Source of the DNA: Pseudooceanicola sediminis
GTDB taxonomy: Bacteria > Pseudomonadota > Alphaproteobacteria > Rhodobacterales > Rhodobacteraceae
DNA: 64,000 nt
NCBI RefSeq assembly: GCF_003575965.1
Contig: NZ_QWJJ01000009.1
Coordinates: 62,001 to 126,000 of the forward strand
Direction of reading: 5' to 3'
Positions 7,125-16,146 of the stretch are shown in pieces; position 1 is the first letter of the stretch; the number at the start of each line of letters is the position of its first letter. A model generated the notes under the pieces. The model had not been told where the DNA came from and ran no database searches. It saw only the letters and a program-made list of their open reading frames with translations. Both the position numbers and the translations under genes were made by a program.

Positions 7125-8126
7125 ATGCCGGAGGTGGCAAAGCCCGGAAACACCCCCGCGACGCCCATCGGACTCTCGTCGCAAGTGCTTGATATTGCCC
7201 GCCGCGTGCTGCGCACGGAGGCCGAGGCCGTGGCCCATCTGGCCGATCACATGCCCGCCGATTTCACCGGCGCGGTGGCCCGCATCCTGGCGTCGAAAGG
7301 CCGCGTCATCGTCTCGGGGATGGGCAAGTCCGGCCATATCGGGCGCAAGATCGCGGCCACGCTGGCCTCGACCGGCACACCGGCGCAATTCGTGCACCCC
7401 GCCGAGGCCAGCCATGGCGATCTGGGCATGGTGACGCCCGCCGACATCTGCCTGCTGATCTCGAACTCCGGGGAAACCTCCGAACTGCGCGATCTGGTTT
7501 ATCACAGCCAGCGGTTCTCGATCCCGATGATCGGGATTTCCTCACGGCCCGGCAGCACGCTGATGCAGGCCGCGGATTATCGCCTGACCCTGCCGAACCT
7601 GCCCGAGGCCTGTTCCATCGGCATGGCGCCGACCACATCGACCACCCTGACCCTGGCCATCGGCGATGCGCTGGCCGTGGCGCTGATGGAAGAACGGCAT
7701 TTCCTGCCCGAGGATTTCCGCATCTATCACCCCGGCGGCAAACTGGGCGCGCAGATGGCCCGGGTCAGCGACCTGATGCACGGCGGCGACGACCTGCCGG
7801 TGCTGGACGCCGACAGCGGCATGAACGATGTGCTGCTGACCATGACCTCAAAGGGGTTCGGCATCGCCGGTCTGACGCAGGACGGCAAGCTGGTCGGCGT
7901 GATCACCGATGGCGACCTGCGCCGCAACATGGACGGGCTGATGCAGCGCAGCGCACGCGAGGTCGCGACACAGAACCCCCTGACCGCCCCGCCCGACATG
8001 CTGGCCCCCGAGGTGCTGGCCCTGCTGAACGCCCGCAAGCTGAACGTGCTGCTGGTGGTGGATGCGCAACAGCGCCCGCAAGGGGTGCTGCACATCCATG
8101 ACCTGCTGCGCGCCGGCGTGATGTGA
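7125..8126 (+). CDS. kpsF: Arabinose-5-phosphate isomerase (KpsF/KdsD)
   Basis: Interconverts D-ribulose 5-phosphate and D-arabinose 5-phosphate, the first step to Kdo. The start at 7125 (333 aa) follows a clear CGGAGGA; an upstream in-frame ATG at 7056 lacks one. A SIS domain occupies about 40-180, with GMGKSGHIGRK near 65 and SNSGETSE near 120, followed by two CBS domains (about 205-330). Full family length. It opens a cluster with kdsB and kdsA and capsule export genes, so KpsF-type capsule service is likely, though it could also feed lipopolysaccharide Kdo. Confidence 0.93.
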   Translation: MPEVAKPGNTPATPIGLSSQVLDIARRVLRTEAEAVAHLADHMPADFTGAVARILASKGRVIVSGMGKSGHIGRKIAATLASTGTPAQFVHPAEASHGDLGMVTPADICLLISNSGETSELRDLVYHSQRFSIPMIGISSRPGSTLMQAADYRLTLPNLPEACSIGMAPTTSTTLTLAIGDALAVALMEERHFLPEDFRIYHPGGKLGAQMARVSDLMHGGDDLPVLDADSGMNDVLLTMTSKGFGIAGLTQDGKLVGVITDGDLRRNMDGLMQRSAREVATQNPLTAPPDMLAPEVLALLNARKLNVLLVVDAQQRPQGVLHIHDLLRAGVM

Positions 8127-8148
8127 CACCCTGCCCTTGCCCCAGGAT

Positions 8149-8952
8149 ATGCCCTTGAAAACCATCGTCTTCATCCCCGCCCGCTATGCCTCGACCCGCT
8201 ATCCGGGCAAGCCGCTGGCCACGCTGGGCCTGCCCGACGGCAGCCGCAAATCCCTGATCCAGATGAGCTGGGAGGCCGCCAGCCGGATCAGGGGCGTCGA
8301 TGCCGTCTATGTCGCCACCGATGACGACCGTATCGCCGGGGCCGCCCGTGATTTCGGCGCCGAGGTGGTGATGACGTCGCAGGAGTGCGCCAATGGCACC
8401 GAACGCTGCGCCGATGCCCTGGCGCGCAGCGGGCTGAGCGCCGACCTGGTGGTGAATTTCCAGGGCGATGCCCCGCTGACCCCGCCCTGGTTCGTCGAGG
8501 CCCTGATCGACGCAATGCAGGCTGATCCGTCGATCCCGATGGCCACGCCGGTGCTGCGCTGCGACCTGACGACCTACCAGAACTTTGTCGAGGATCGCCG
8601 CAATGGCCGTGTCGGGGGCACGACCGCCGTGTTCGGCACCACCGGGCGCGCCCTCTATTTCTCCAAGGAAGTCATCCCCTTCGTCGATCCGGCGAAACTG
8701 CCCGATCCGGTGCCCGTCTTTCACCACGTCGGTGTCTATGCCTACCGCCCCGACGCGCTGGCGTCCTATGTCGCCGCGCCGCAAACCCCGCTGGAACAGC
8801 TGGAAGGGCTGGAACAGCTGCGCTTTCTGGAAACCGGCACGCCCGTCCATTGCGTCGAAGTCGACGCCCGTGGCCGTGTCTTCTGGGAACTCAACAACCC
8901 AACCGATGTGCCCCGTATCGAAGCCGCGCTGAAAAGTCTGGATGCCCAATGA
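8149..8952 (+). CDS. kdsB: CMP-Kdo synthetase
   Basis: 3-deoxy-manno-octulosonate cytidylyltransferase, activating Kdo with CTP. The start at ATG 8149 (MPLKTIVFIPARYASTRYPG, 267 aa) follows a CCAGG site; an upstream TTG at 8137 is possible. The nucleotide-binding IPARYASTRYPGKPL opens the domain, DDDRIAG and NFQGDAP follow at expected places, and the FHHVGVYAYRPDAL block is typical. It ends in an ATGA overlap with kdsA, so translation is coupled. Confidence 0.93.
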   Translation: MPLKTIVFIPARYASTRYPGKPLATLGLPDGSRKSLIQMSWEAASRIRGVDAVYVATDDDRIAGAARDFGAEVVMTSQECANGTERCADALARSGLSADLVVNFQGDAPLTPPWFVEALIDAMQADPSIPMATPVLRCDLTTYQNFVEDRRNGRVGGTTAVFGTTGRALYFSKEVIPFVDPAKLPDPVPVFHHVGVYAYRPDALASYVAAPQTPLEQLEGLEQLRFLETGTPVHCVEVDARGRVFWELNNPTDVPRIEAALKSLDAQ

Positions 8953-9788
8953 GCAAGATCGTCAAAGTCGCCGATATCGAGATCGGCAGCACCCACCCCT
9001 TCGCCCTGATCACCGGCCCCTGCCAGCTGGAAAGCCTGGATCACGCCCGCATGATGGCCGAACGCATCGCCGAGGCCTGCGCCCCCACCGGCACGCGCTT
9101 CATCTTCAAGGCCAGCTACGACAAGGCCAACCGGTCCTCGATCACCACCCAGCGTGGCATCGGCATGGACGAAGGGCTGAGCATCCTGTCCAAGATCCGC
9201 GATGAATTCGGCTGCCCCGTGCTGACCGATGTGCATGATGCCCGCCAATGCGCCCCCGCGGGCGAGGCCGTCGACGTCATACAGATCCCGGCGTTCCTGT
9301 GTCGCCAGACCGACCTGCTGCTGGCCGCGGGCGAAACCGGCGTCGCCATCAACGTCAAGAAGGGCCAGTTCCTCGCCCCCTGGGACATGAAGAACGTCGC
9401 GGAAAAGATCGCCTCGACCGGCAATGACCGGATCATGCTCTGCGATCGCGGCACCTCCTTCGGCTACAACACCCTCGTCAGCGATTTCCGTGGCCTGCCG
9501 ATCATGGCGCAAACCGGCTACCCGATCGTCTTCGACGCCACCCACTCCGTCCAGCAACCGGGCGGGCAGGGCACGACCAGCGGCGGCCAGCGCGAATTCG
9601 CCCCCGTGCTGGCCCGCGCCGCCGTCGCCGTCGGCGTCTCGGCCCTGTTCATCGAAACCCACGAAGACCCCGACAATGCCCCCTCGGACGGCCCCAACAT
9701 GATCCAGGTCGACCGCATGCAGGGCCTGATCGGGCAACTGCGTGCCTACGACGACCTGACCAAGCAGACCCTCGGCCTGATGTCCTGA
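8949..9788 (+). CDS. kdsA: Kdo-8-phosphate synthase
   Basis: Condenses phosphoenolpyruvate with arabinose 5-phosphate to Kdo 8-phosphate. The 279-residue frame from ATG 8949 overlaps the kdsB stop by four bases. GPCQLES near residue 20, FKASYDKANRSS near 55, CDRGTSFGYN and DATHSVQQPGG are canonical PEP and A5P contacts. The second motif has the usual family form. Full length. With kpsF and kdsB it gives a complete route to CMP-Kdo except the KdsC phosphatase. Confidence 0.95.
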   Translation: MSKIVKVADIEIGSTHPFALITGPCQLESLDHARMMAERIAEACAPTGTRFIFKASYDKANRSSITTQRGIGMDEGLSILSKIRDEFGCPVLTDVHDARQCAPAGEAVDVIQIPAFLCRQTDLLLAAGETGVAINVKKGQFLAPWDMKNVAEKIASTGNDRIMLCDRGTSFGYNTLVSDFRGLPIMAQTGYPIVFDATHSVQQPGGQGTTSGGQREFAPVLARAAVAVGVSALFIETHEDPDNAPSDGPNMIQVDRMQGLIGQLRAYDDLTKQTLGLMS

Positions 9789-9814
9789 GGCACGACACCA
9801 TCGCCGCCTCCCCG

Positions 9815-9843
9815 ATGTTTCCCTGTTGGAAATATCCCGGGGG
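9815..9843 (+). repeat. Interspersed 29-base repeat, copy A
   Basis: This 29-base stretch (core CCTGTTGGAAATATCCC) occurs again, in reverse orientation and without mismatch, at 26472-26500. Both copies lie just past gene ends and next to G-run/C-run hairpins. The arrangement resembles REP-like intergenic elements. Confidence 0.7.
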
Positions 9844-10015
9844 GCGGCGGCGCAGCCGACGGGGGGCTGGCCCCCCCTTGCCTCTCCGCTACGTTTGCCC
9901 CGCGATGTCCCCCTCTCCTTGTTTCCCGCGTGAATCCCCGCCGCCCCCAACCGGACGTCGCCGGGCAAGCCCCCGGGCACTGCCCCCGCCTGACGGTCCG
10001 GGCCTGTCCCGCGCC

Positions 10016-10068
10016 CTCTGGCAACCGACCTCTGGCAACCGACCTCTGGCAACCGCCCGCTGGTAACC
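10016..10068 (+). repeat. 14-base tandem repeat, about 3.8 copies
   Basis: Unit CTCTGGCAACCGAC at 10016, 10030 and 10044 (one mismatch in the third), then a decayed fourth copy ending at 10068. Located about 80 bases past the kpsT stop. Confidence 0.8.
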
Positions 10069-10147
10069 ACCGGTGGCATCTGCCCGCGCGCATGACCCCC
10101 GGCATCCCCGGCGCACAGCGGTGCCGTCCCGCAGCCGGGCCCCGGGA

Positions 10148-10810
10148 TCAGGCCGCCACGGCCATGTTCGCCTCATGCACGGCAATCGCCTCTTCCAGGT
10201 CCTCGTAAAGGTGCAGCTGGCCGGCCTCCAGGACGGCACCCATATCGCACAACTGGCGGATCTGCGGCATAGAATGGCTGACGACGATGGCGCCCGATTT
10301 CTGCATCCGGGCGCGAAACACCTCGGCGCTCTTGGCGCGAAAGGCTGCGTCTCCGACCGATGTCACCTCGTCCACCAGGTAGGTGTCGAACCCCATTCCC
10401 ATCGAAACGCCGAACGCCAGCCGCGATCGCATCCCCGCCGAATAGGTGCCGCATGGCAGCCGGAAGTGTGGACCAAGCGCGGCAAACTCCTCGACGAAGC
10501 GAACCAGCGCATCCGTGTCCGCGCCATAGATCCGCGCCACGAAGCGGGTATTCTGCACCCCGGTCAGCTTTGGGTGGAACGATCCGGCAAACCCGACCGG
10601 CCAGGAAATCGACCCGCTCGACACCACGCGGCCCCGCGTCGGATCCTGGGTGCCCGCGATGATCCGCAGCAATGTCGATTTGCCCGCGCCATTGCGCCCC
10701 AGCAGCGCCACCGCCCGCCCGGTCGGAAAGGTCGCCGTGATCCGGTCGGCCACCACCTTGCGGGCACGTCCGGCGCGAAAGATCATCGACAGGTCATCCA
10801 GCTGAATCAT
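10148..10810 (-). CDS. kpsT: Capsular polysaccharide export ABC ATPase
   Basis: The 220-residue ATPase starts at ATG 10810 (MIQLDDLSMIF); the longer upstream frame runs into kpsE. Walker A is LLGRNGAGKST near residues 37-47, the signature region is YSAGMRSRLAFG, Walker B is YLVDEVTSVGD, and the switch His lies in VVSHSM. The family is KpsT/Wzt, short form without the C-terminal glycan-binding domain, which fits group 2 capsule export. It is downstream of kpsE in the same operon and pairs with the permease KpsM encoded divergently at 12231. Confidence 0.92.
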   Translation of the reverse strand: MIQLDDLSMIFRAGRARKVVADRITATFPTGRAVALLGRNGAGKSTLLRIIAGTQDPTRGRVVSSGSISWPVGFAGSFHPKLTGVQNTRFVARIYGADTDALVRFVEEFAALGPHFRLPCGTYSAGMRSRLAFGVSMGMGFDTYLVDEVTSVGDAAFRAKSAEVFRARMQKSGAIVVSHSMPQIRQLCDMGAVLEAGQLHLYEDLEEAIAVHEANMAVAA

Positions 10811-10821
10811 TTCGCCCTCCC

Positions 10822-12090
10822 TTACCGGCGATCTTTTATCGCATAGCCGCCCAGCACCACGATCAGCCATCCGAGGCCGGCAAAGGCCCCCAGGTAGACC
10901 ATCCAGATACCCCGTTCCGGAAAGCGCGAGGTTTCGGCCCCGGTCGGGCGGATATAGGGGGCCAGGTAGCGGCTCTTGCGGCGCGCCTCGGCCTGGGCGG
11001 CATCGAAGGACGCCAGTGCGGTGGTATAGCTTTGCTGGGCAAATTCCCGATCCACCACCAGCGCCTCGTATTGCCCGACAAGATTGGCCAGCACATCGCC
11101 CGTGCCCTGCGGCGCGCCCATGCCCAGCTTGGCGCGTTCCGCGGCGATGCGCCGTTCGATCATCACGATGCGACGCGTCGCCTGCTTGAGCCGCGGATCG
11201 CTGTCGCGCGCGGTCTCGCGCAGCATGTCGACGTCGATCAGCGCCTCGGCCAGCTGCGCCTGCAATTGCGCCAGCAGCCCCGCCTGGCTGGCGATGTCGG
11301 TGCCCGGATCGACCAGTTGATGCCGGTTGCGAAATGCCGTTACCGCGCGCCGCGCCTCTTTCAGGCGATCCCGCGCCAGCGCCAGTTCGGTTCTGGCCGT
11401 ACGGATCGCATCGGCCTGGGCAATCGCGCTCAGCGTGTTGATCATGTCCGAGGCGCGGGTCAGCAGCGCCCCGGCAATCCGCGTTGCATCTTCGGGCTGA
11501 AAGGCCAGCACCCGCACCTCGATCAATCCGGTGCCGCCATCATAGCGGATGCGCACCATGCGCTGCCAATACTCCACCAGGTCCTCGATCGCGCCGGCAG
11601 GATCGAAGGCGAACACCGGGTCCGAGCCCGGCTGCCGCCAGTCGCTGCCCGCCCCGGCCCACAGGTGGCGCAGATCCAGCGCCGCATCCATGTCGGCCAC
11701 CAATTCCTGGCTGTGCAGGTATTCATAGAGGATATCGGTGTCGCTGGAGCTTGAGCCGGACAGATCGGTGATACCGCCGAGAAGGGCGATGGCGGGGCTC
11801 TGTTCCTCCGTTCGAACGGAAAACCCGACGGTCGAGGCATATTGATCCGCCGCGCGCGCCCAGAGGTACCATGCGGCCAGCACAAGGGGCGCGACCACCA
11901 GCGCGGCAAAGCTGCCAAGCAGCAGCCAGTGTCGTCGTTTCAGCCGGCTGCGCGGCACCGGCGGGGCGACGCGCGCCGTCTGCGACGCCAGCGTGGCCGC
12001 GGGAAAAGGCGACGGCGACACGGCGGCGGAGGCGGCAGAGGCCCCCTCCTGCGATGTCCTGGTGGCCGCTGTCTGACGGATCGTCTGCAT
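10822..12090 (-). CDS. kpsE: Capsule export inner-membrane/periplasmic adaptor
   Basis: Polysaccharide co-polymerase 3 family protein bridging the ABC exporter to the outer membrane. The chosen start, ATG 12090, gives 422 aa; a GTG at 12126 would add 12 residues. The N-terminal 50 residues are Ala/Ser-rich and cytoplasmic. Transmembrane helix 1 lies at about 54-77, a long periplasmic coiled-coil part at about 150-330 (many AxxEL/LxxAR heptads), and a second helix near 395-418 with a short basic tail. Upstream of kpsT by 11 bases. Confidence 0.88.
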   Translation of the reverse strand: MQTIRQTAATRTSQEGASAASAAVSPSPFPAATLASQTARVAPPVPRSRLKRRHWLLLGSFAALVVAPLVLAAWYLWARAADQYASTVGFSVRTEEQSPAIALLGGITDLSGSSSSDTDILYEYLHSQELVADMDAALDLRHLWAGAGSDWRQPGSDPVFAFDPAGAIEDLVEYWQRMVRIRYDGGTGLIEVRVLAFQPEDATRIAGALLTRASDMINTLSAIAQADAIRTARTELALARDRLKEARRAVTAFRNRHQLVDPGTDIASQAGLLAQLQAQLAEALIDVDMLRETARDSDPRLKQATRRIVMIERRIAAERAKLGMGAPQGTGDVLANLVGQYEALVVDREFAQQSYTTALASFDAAQAEARRKSRYLAPYIRPTGAETSRFPERGIWMVYLGAFAGLGWLIVVLGGYAIKDRR

Positions 12091-12230
12091 CCCGGATCCA
12101 TTCGTGATTTGTTCACTCTTCCCCACGAAACTAGGGCCAAGATGATCACAAAAGGTGAACGGCGCTGCGCAAAATGCCAGCGGACAGGGGCAAGGCCGAT
12201 GTTACACGCGACGCAGCCAACAGGGGGGCC

Positions 12231-13040
12231 ATGATGCAGGCCATTGTCCCCCCGCGGACCGGCCCCGCCCGCGCCCGGCGGTTCGGGTCGCTGCGCACCA
12301 TCGCCGCGCTGATGCTGCGCGAGATGGCGACCAGCTATGGCCGGTCGCCCGGCGGTTATCTGTGGGCGGTGCTGGAGCCTGTCGCGGGCATCGCATTGCT
12401 TTCGGCCGTGTTTTCGATGGGGTTCCGGGCCCCCTCGCTCGGTGTCAACTTTCCGTTGTTCTATGCCACGGGAATGCTGCCCTTCATGATGTTCAGCCAC
12501 CTCGCCGCGAAAATCGCGCAGAGCATCGATTTCTCACGCCCGCTGATGGCTTATCCGGCGGTGACCTGGCTGGATGCGGTCCTGGCACGGTTCCTGCTGA
12601 ACCTTGTCACGCAATTGATGGTCGGTCAGTTGATCCTGGCCGGGATCCTGGTGCTGTTTCGCACCCGCGCCATTCTGGATTTCGGGGATATCCTTGCCGC
12701 CTATGGGCTGGCGGCACTGCTGGGGCTGGGTGTCGGGACGCTGAACTGCCTGCTGACGGGGCTGTTCCCCCTCTGGGTTCATGCGTGGTCCATCCTGATG
12801 CGTCCGATGTTCCTGATCTCGACCATTTTCTTTACGTTCGAGAGCGTGCCCCAACCATGGCGTGACATGCTGTGGTACAACCCGCTGGTGCATGTCATCG
12901 GCCTGATGCGACGCGGATTTTATGGTGGGTATGATGCGGCATTTGCCAGCCCGGCCTACGTGGCGGGACTGGCAATGGCGTTACTGGCGGCGGGGATGTT
13001 TTTCCTGCGGCGTTTTCACCGCGTCATCCTGAACCGCTAG
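12231..13040 (+). CDS. kpsM: Capsular polysaccharide ABC transporter permease
   Basis: ABC-2 type permease of 269 aa. ATG 12231 is preferred because CAGGGGGGCC lies just before it; a longer frame starts at 12174. Six hydrophobic helices are visible, with the family block LMLREMATSYGRSPGGYLWA before helix 1 and PLVHVIGLMRRGFYGGYD before the last ones. Transcribed divergently from kpsE-kpsT; the 140 bases between them must hold both promoters. KpsC/KpsS linker transferases and the KpsD outer-membrane channel are not in the window. Confidence 0.92.
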   Translation: MMQAIVPPRTGPARARRFGSLRTIAALMLREMATSYGRSPGGYLWAVLEPVAGIALLSAVFSMGFRAPSLGVNFPLFYATGMLPFMMFSHLAAKIAQSIDFSRPLMAYPAVTWLDAVLARFLLNLVTQLMVGQLILAGILVLFRTRAILDFGDILAAYGLAALLGLGVGTLNCLLTGLFPLWVHAWSILMRPMFLISTIFFTFESVPQPWRDMLWYNPLVHVIGLMRRGFYGGYDAAFASPAYVAGLAMALLAAGMFFLRRFHRVILNR

Positions 13041-13141
13041 CGCAACGTCTGACAGGGGGCGACCGGCGGAGGACGATGGTGGTGCGCCATGGCGGTGGTC
13101 GGTGGGTGGCGGCGCTCAGGCGGGCCTGCGCTGCACCCGGA

Positions 13142-14305
13142 TCAGAACCATCGCCCGATGCGCAGTTTGTCACCGTCGATGCTGGTCACCGTGCCGGAAA
13201 ACGCTGCCGGATCCGTGGTGATCGCCGCATTGCCATTGGTGCAGATCTGCGTGCCATCGGCCCATCGGGTGTATTCGCCATTGGCGTTGGAGCCGCTTTC
13301 GATCACCGCGCCACTTGGGGTGCCGCCGGTTTGCGCCACCGGTCCGACAACGGAGGCCTGCGTGAACATTTCGACCCAGGGCTGCCAGCCTGCCGCGTAA
13401 CCACGGCTCCAGACCCGCTGGCCGGTTTCGGCGACATAGATCTGGCGGGCCGTACCCGCACCGCCACGCAGCACCATCAGGCTGCCGCCGGAGGGATCGG
13501 CGACGGGCGTGTTGCTGCCAGCGGCGGTCAGGCTGTAGGTCCCCGCCGCAACGCAGAGATCGGCATCGTCCGAGGGCGCCGCCACGCCGCTTCCGCTATC
13601 GCCCAGACCAAAGGCCCCCACCCCCAGCAGGCGCCCAGCGGTATCGTCAAGCGCGCCCGATTGCACCGCCGCGCCGCTGGCGATGCCGCTTGCCCCGTCG
13701 AAGGCCAGCGCCGTGGTCCAGGCCGCGCCGTCACCCGACACCTTGATGGCAAAGGTATCGCTGCCCGCCAGGCCCATTTCGGCGCGTCCGCTCCAATTGC
13801 TCTGGTACAAGAGGCTTGCCGTTTCGCCGGTCGCAGCCTTGTTCAGCTTGAGCTGGTGGCCGGCCCCGGCGTGGGACAAAAGCGTTGCTGGAGCCGAAAC
13901 GCTGAGCCGGTTGGTGCTGTCGGCAGTTGCATTGATACCCAGTTCCGACGTCTGAAAGGGCTGATCCCCAGCGTCTTGCCAGGCGCCGTCGCGCCAGGTG
14001 ATGACGCGATCCTCGTCAAGCACATAGGCTTGCCAGCCCGGGTTGGGGGTGTGAAAGGCCCACATCCCCGCATCGCTGACCGCCACCGCACCATCACGCC
14101 CGGCCCAGTCGCCCGTGGCCCCGGGCGCGACGACATGACGGTCGCCTTCGGTGGGCGAGGCCGGGGGCGCGGTGCGGTCACGATCGGTTACCGCAAGCTG
14201 CACGATGGCATCCAGCACTGTCAGCGCCTCGTTATGGGTGACGTGCTTTTGCGCCTGCGCCGGTTGGATATAGGGCATCGACAGGATCGCGGAAGTGTCG
14301 GACAT
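13142..14305 (-). CDS. DUF2793 domain protein, tail-fibre-like C-terminus
   Basis: The 387-residue product begins with the DUF2793 signature (LSMPYIQPAQAQKHVTHNE), common in Rhodobacterales and linked by family knowledge to phage or gene-transfer-agent tail proteins. The middle and C-terminal parts are Gly/Ser/Thr-rich beta sequence, including a pyocin-knob-like YAAGWQPWVEMFTQ block. No signal peptide. It is flanked by capsule export and rhamnose genes; a surface glycan context makes a glycan-interacting fibre conceivable, but this is inference. It is convergent with kpsM and separate from the rfb operon. Confidence 0.8.
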   Translation of the reverse strand: MSDTSAILSMPYIQPAQAQKHVTHNEALTVLDAIVQLAVTDRDRTAPPASPTEGDRHVVAPGATGDWAGRDGAVAVSDAGMWAFHTPNPGWQAYVLDEDRVITWRDGAWQDAGDQPFQTSELGINATADSTNRLSVSAPATLLSHAGAGHQLKLNKAATGETASLLYQSNWSGRAEMGLAGSDTFAIKVSGDGAAWTTALAFDGASGIASGAAVQSGALDDTAGRLLGVGAFGLGDSGSGVAAPSDDADLCVAAGTYSLTAAGSNTPVADPSGGSLMVLRGGAGTARQIYVAETGQRVWSRGYAAGWQPWVEMFTQASVVGPVAQTGGTPSGAVIESGSNANGEYTRWADGTQICTNGNAAITTDPAAFSGTVTSIDGDKLRIGRWF

Positions 14306-14428
14306 GAAAGCCTCTCCTGGGTCAGATCGTCTGACCGAAAAGCTATTCAGCGCCCCTTAACATGACCTCATCCCACCGTGACGGTGCCCCCCGGCGCCCA
14401 GCGTCATCGCGTTTCGCCGCTACTGCTG

Positions 14429-15301
14429 TCAGTCGACCAGCCAGCGCAGGTAGCTGCCATAGGCGTTCTTGCCGAACAGCTTGGCACGGTCGAGCAACTT
14501 GGCGTCGTCGATCCAGCCCTGCACATAGGCGACCTCATCCGGGCTGCCGATCTGCTGGCCCTGACGTTCAGACAGGGTGCGCACGAAATTGCCCGCGTCT
14601 AGCAGGCTGGAATGCGTTCCCGTGTCCAGCCAGGCATAACCGCGCCCCATCTGCTGCACGCTCAACGTGCCATCCTTGAGGTAGCTTTCCAGCAGGCTGA
14701 CGATTTCCAGCTCGCCCCGGTCGGATTTCTGCACCATGCGGGCGCGTTCAGAGGCGGTGCCGTCGAGAAAGTACAGACCCGTCACCGCGTAGGAAGACGG
14801 CGGGTTGGTCGGTTTCTCGATGATGCGGCGCACCGTGCCATCCTCTGCGAAATCCACCACGCCATAGCGTTCGGGATCGGCCACGCGATAACCGAAGACG
14901 GTGCCGCCGGTGTCCTGCCGGCCCGCGGCCTGCAACAGGTCCGGCAGGCCATGACCGAAGAACAGGTTGTCGCCCAGCACCATCGCGCTTGGCGCGCCAT
15001 CCAGGAAATCCTCGGCCAGCAGATAGGCCTGCGCCAGGCCTTCGGGTGCGGGCTGAACGATGAAGGTGAACTCAAGCCCCCACTGCGCCCCGTCCTTCAA
15101 CAGTCTGCGGAACTGATCCTGGTCGTCCGGCGTGGTGATGATGGCAATTTCACGGATGCCGGCCAGCATCAGCACCGACAGCGGATAGTAGATCATCGGC
15201 TTGTCGTAGACCGGCAGCAGCTGTTTCGACACCCCCATGGTGATCGGATACAACCGCGTGCCAGACCCCCCGGCCAGAATGATCCCCTTACGTGCCGTCA
15301 T
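14429..15301 (-). CDS. rfbA: Glucose-1-phosphate thymidylyltransferase
   Basis: First step of dTDP-L-rhamnose synthesis, making dTDP-glucose. Start ATG 15301 ([19 protein letters not shown], 290 aa) overlaps the rfbD stop by four bases. GGSGTRLYPIT is the nucleotide-binding loop; KPMIYYPLS, LGDNLFFG and YAWLDTGTH follow as in the RmlA family. Full length. Last gene of the rfbC-B-D-A operon. Confidence 0.95.
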   Translation of the reverse strand: MTARKGIILAGGSGTRLYPITMGVSKQLLPVYDKPMIYYPLSVLMLAGIREIAIITTPDDQDQFRRLLKDGAQWGLEFTFIVQPAPEGLAQAYLLAEDFLDGAPSAMVLGDNLFFGHGLPDLLQAAGRQDTGGTVFGYRVADPERYGVVDFAEDGTVRRIIEKPTNPPSSYAVTGLYFLDGTASERARMVQKSDRGELEIVSLLESYLKDGTLSVQQMGRGYAWLDTGTHSSLLDAGNFVRTLSERQGQQIGSPDEVAYVQGWIDDAKLLDRAKLFGKNAYGSYLRWLVD

Positions 15302-16146
15302 GCCATAACTCCCAGTTCGGCCAATACCTTGGTCAGCCCGGCGCGCCAGTCTGGCGGCGCTATGCCGAAATCCTCGGTCAGTTTGCGGCAATCCAGCCGC
15401 GAATTCAGGGGGCGTGCGGCGGGGGTGGGATAATCCGACGATGGAATACCCGTCACCGCCACGTCCTGCCCCGATTGCACAAAGATCTCACGCGCGAAAT
15501 CGGCCCAGCTGGCCGACGGCGCGCCGGAGTAGTGATACAGGCCGCCGGGATGGCCGCCCGCCATCGCGCGCCCCATGCTCAGCAATGCCTTGGCGATGTC
15601 GGCGGCCGGTGTCGGCCCGCCGATCTGATCGTCGACCACTGTCAGGGCCGAGCGTGTCTCGGCCAGCCGCAGCATCGTCTTGACGAAGTTCGCGCCATGC
15701 GACGAGAACACCCAGGAGGTACGCAGCACGGCCGTCTTGCCGCCCGCCTTGCGCACGGCCTTTTCGCCCGCCAGCTTGGTACGACCATAGACGTTGATCG
15801 GATTGACCTTTCCGGCCTCGGTGCGCGCGCGCTTGCCACCGCCGTCAAAGACATAGTCGGTCGACACGTGCAGGAACGGAATGCCCAGATCGGCGCAGGC
15901 CCGGGCCATTTCGCCCGGCGCATCGCCATTGATCCGCTGCGCCAGCGCCTCTTCGGATTCGGCGCGGTCGACGGCCGTGTAGGCTGCGGCGTTGATCACC
16001 AGCTCTCCGTCGAACTGCGCGATGGCCTCGGCGCAGGCGCCGGGCACGGACAGATCGGCCTGTTCACGCGACAGGGCGGTCACCTTGGCCTGGCGCTGCA
16101 ATTCCTGCGCCACCTGCCCTGTTGACCCGAAAACGAGTATTCTCAT
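15298..16146 (-). CDS. rfbD: dTDP-4-dehydrorhamnose reductase
   Basis: Final step to dTDP-L-rhamnose. Start ATG 16146 ([16 protein letters not shown], 282 aa) overlaps the rfbB stop. The Rossmann GSTGQVAQ motif is at 7-14, STDYVFDGG follows, and the catalytic Tyr-Lys pair is in the [10 protein letters not shown] block. Ends in an ATGA overlap with rfbA. Confidence 0.94.
   Translation of the reverse strand: MRILVFGSTGQVAQELQRQAKVTALSREQADLSVPGACAEAIAQFDGELVINAAAYTAVDRAESEEALAQRINGDAPGEMARACADLGIPFLHVSTDYVFDGGGKRARTEAGKVNPINVYGRTKLAGEKAVRKAGGKTAVLRTSWVFSSHGANFVKTMLRLAETRSALTVVDDQIGGPTPAADIAKALLSMGRAMAGGHPGGLYHYSGAPSASWADFAREIFVQSGQDVAVTGIPSSDYPTPAARPLNSRLDCRKLTEDFGIAPPDWRAGLTKVLAELGVMA

Larger units (their letters stand above)
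9789..10147. other. Intergenic region between convergent kdsA and kpsT, repeat-rich
   Basis: Holds an interspersed repeat at 9815-9843, a GC-rich hairpin (GGGGGGC facing GCCCCCC near 9861-9878) that may end transcription from both sides, and a 14-base tandem repeat at 10016-10068. No gene is supported. Confidence 0.6.

Noticed and set aside
13142-14305. DUF2793 gene as sign of a prophage
   Set aside because: No other phage structural genes are nearby, and the family is common as a lone gene in Rhodobacterales.
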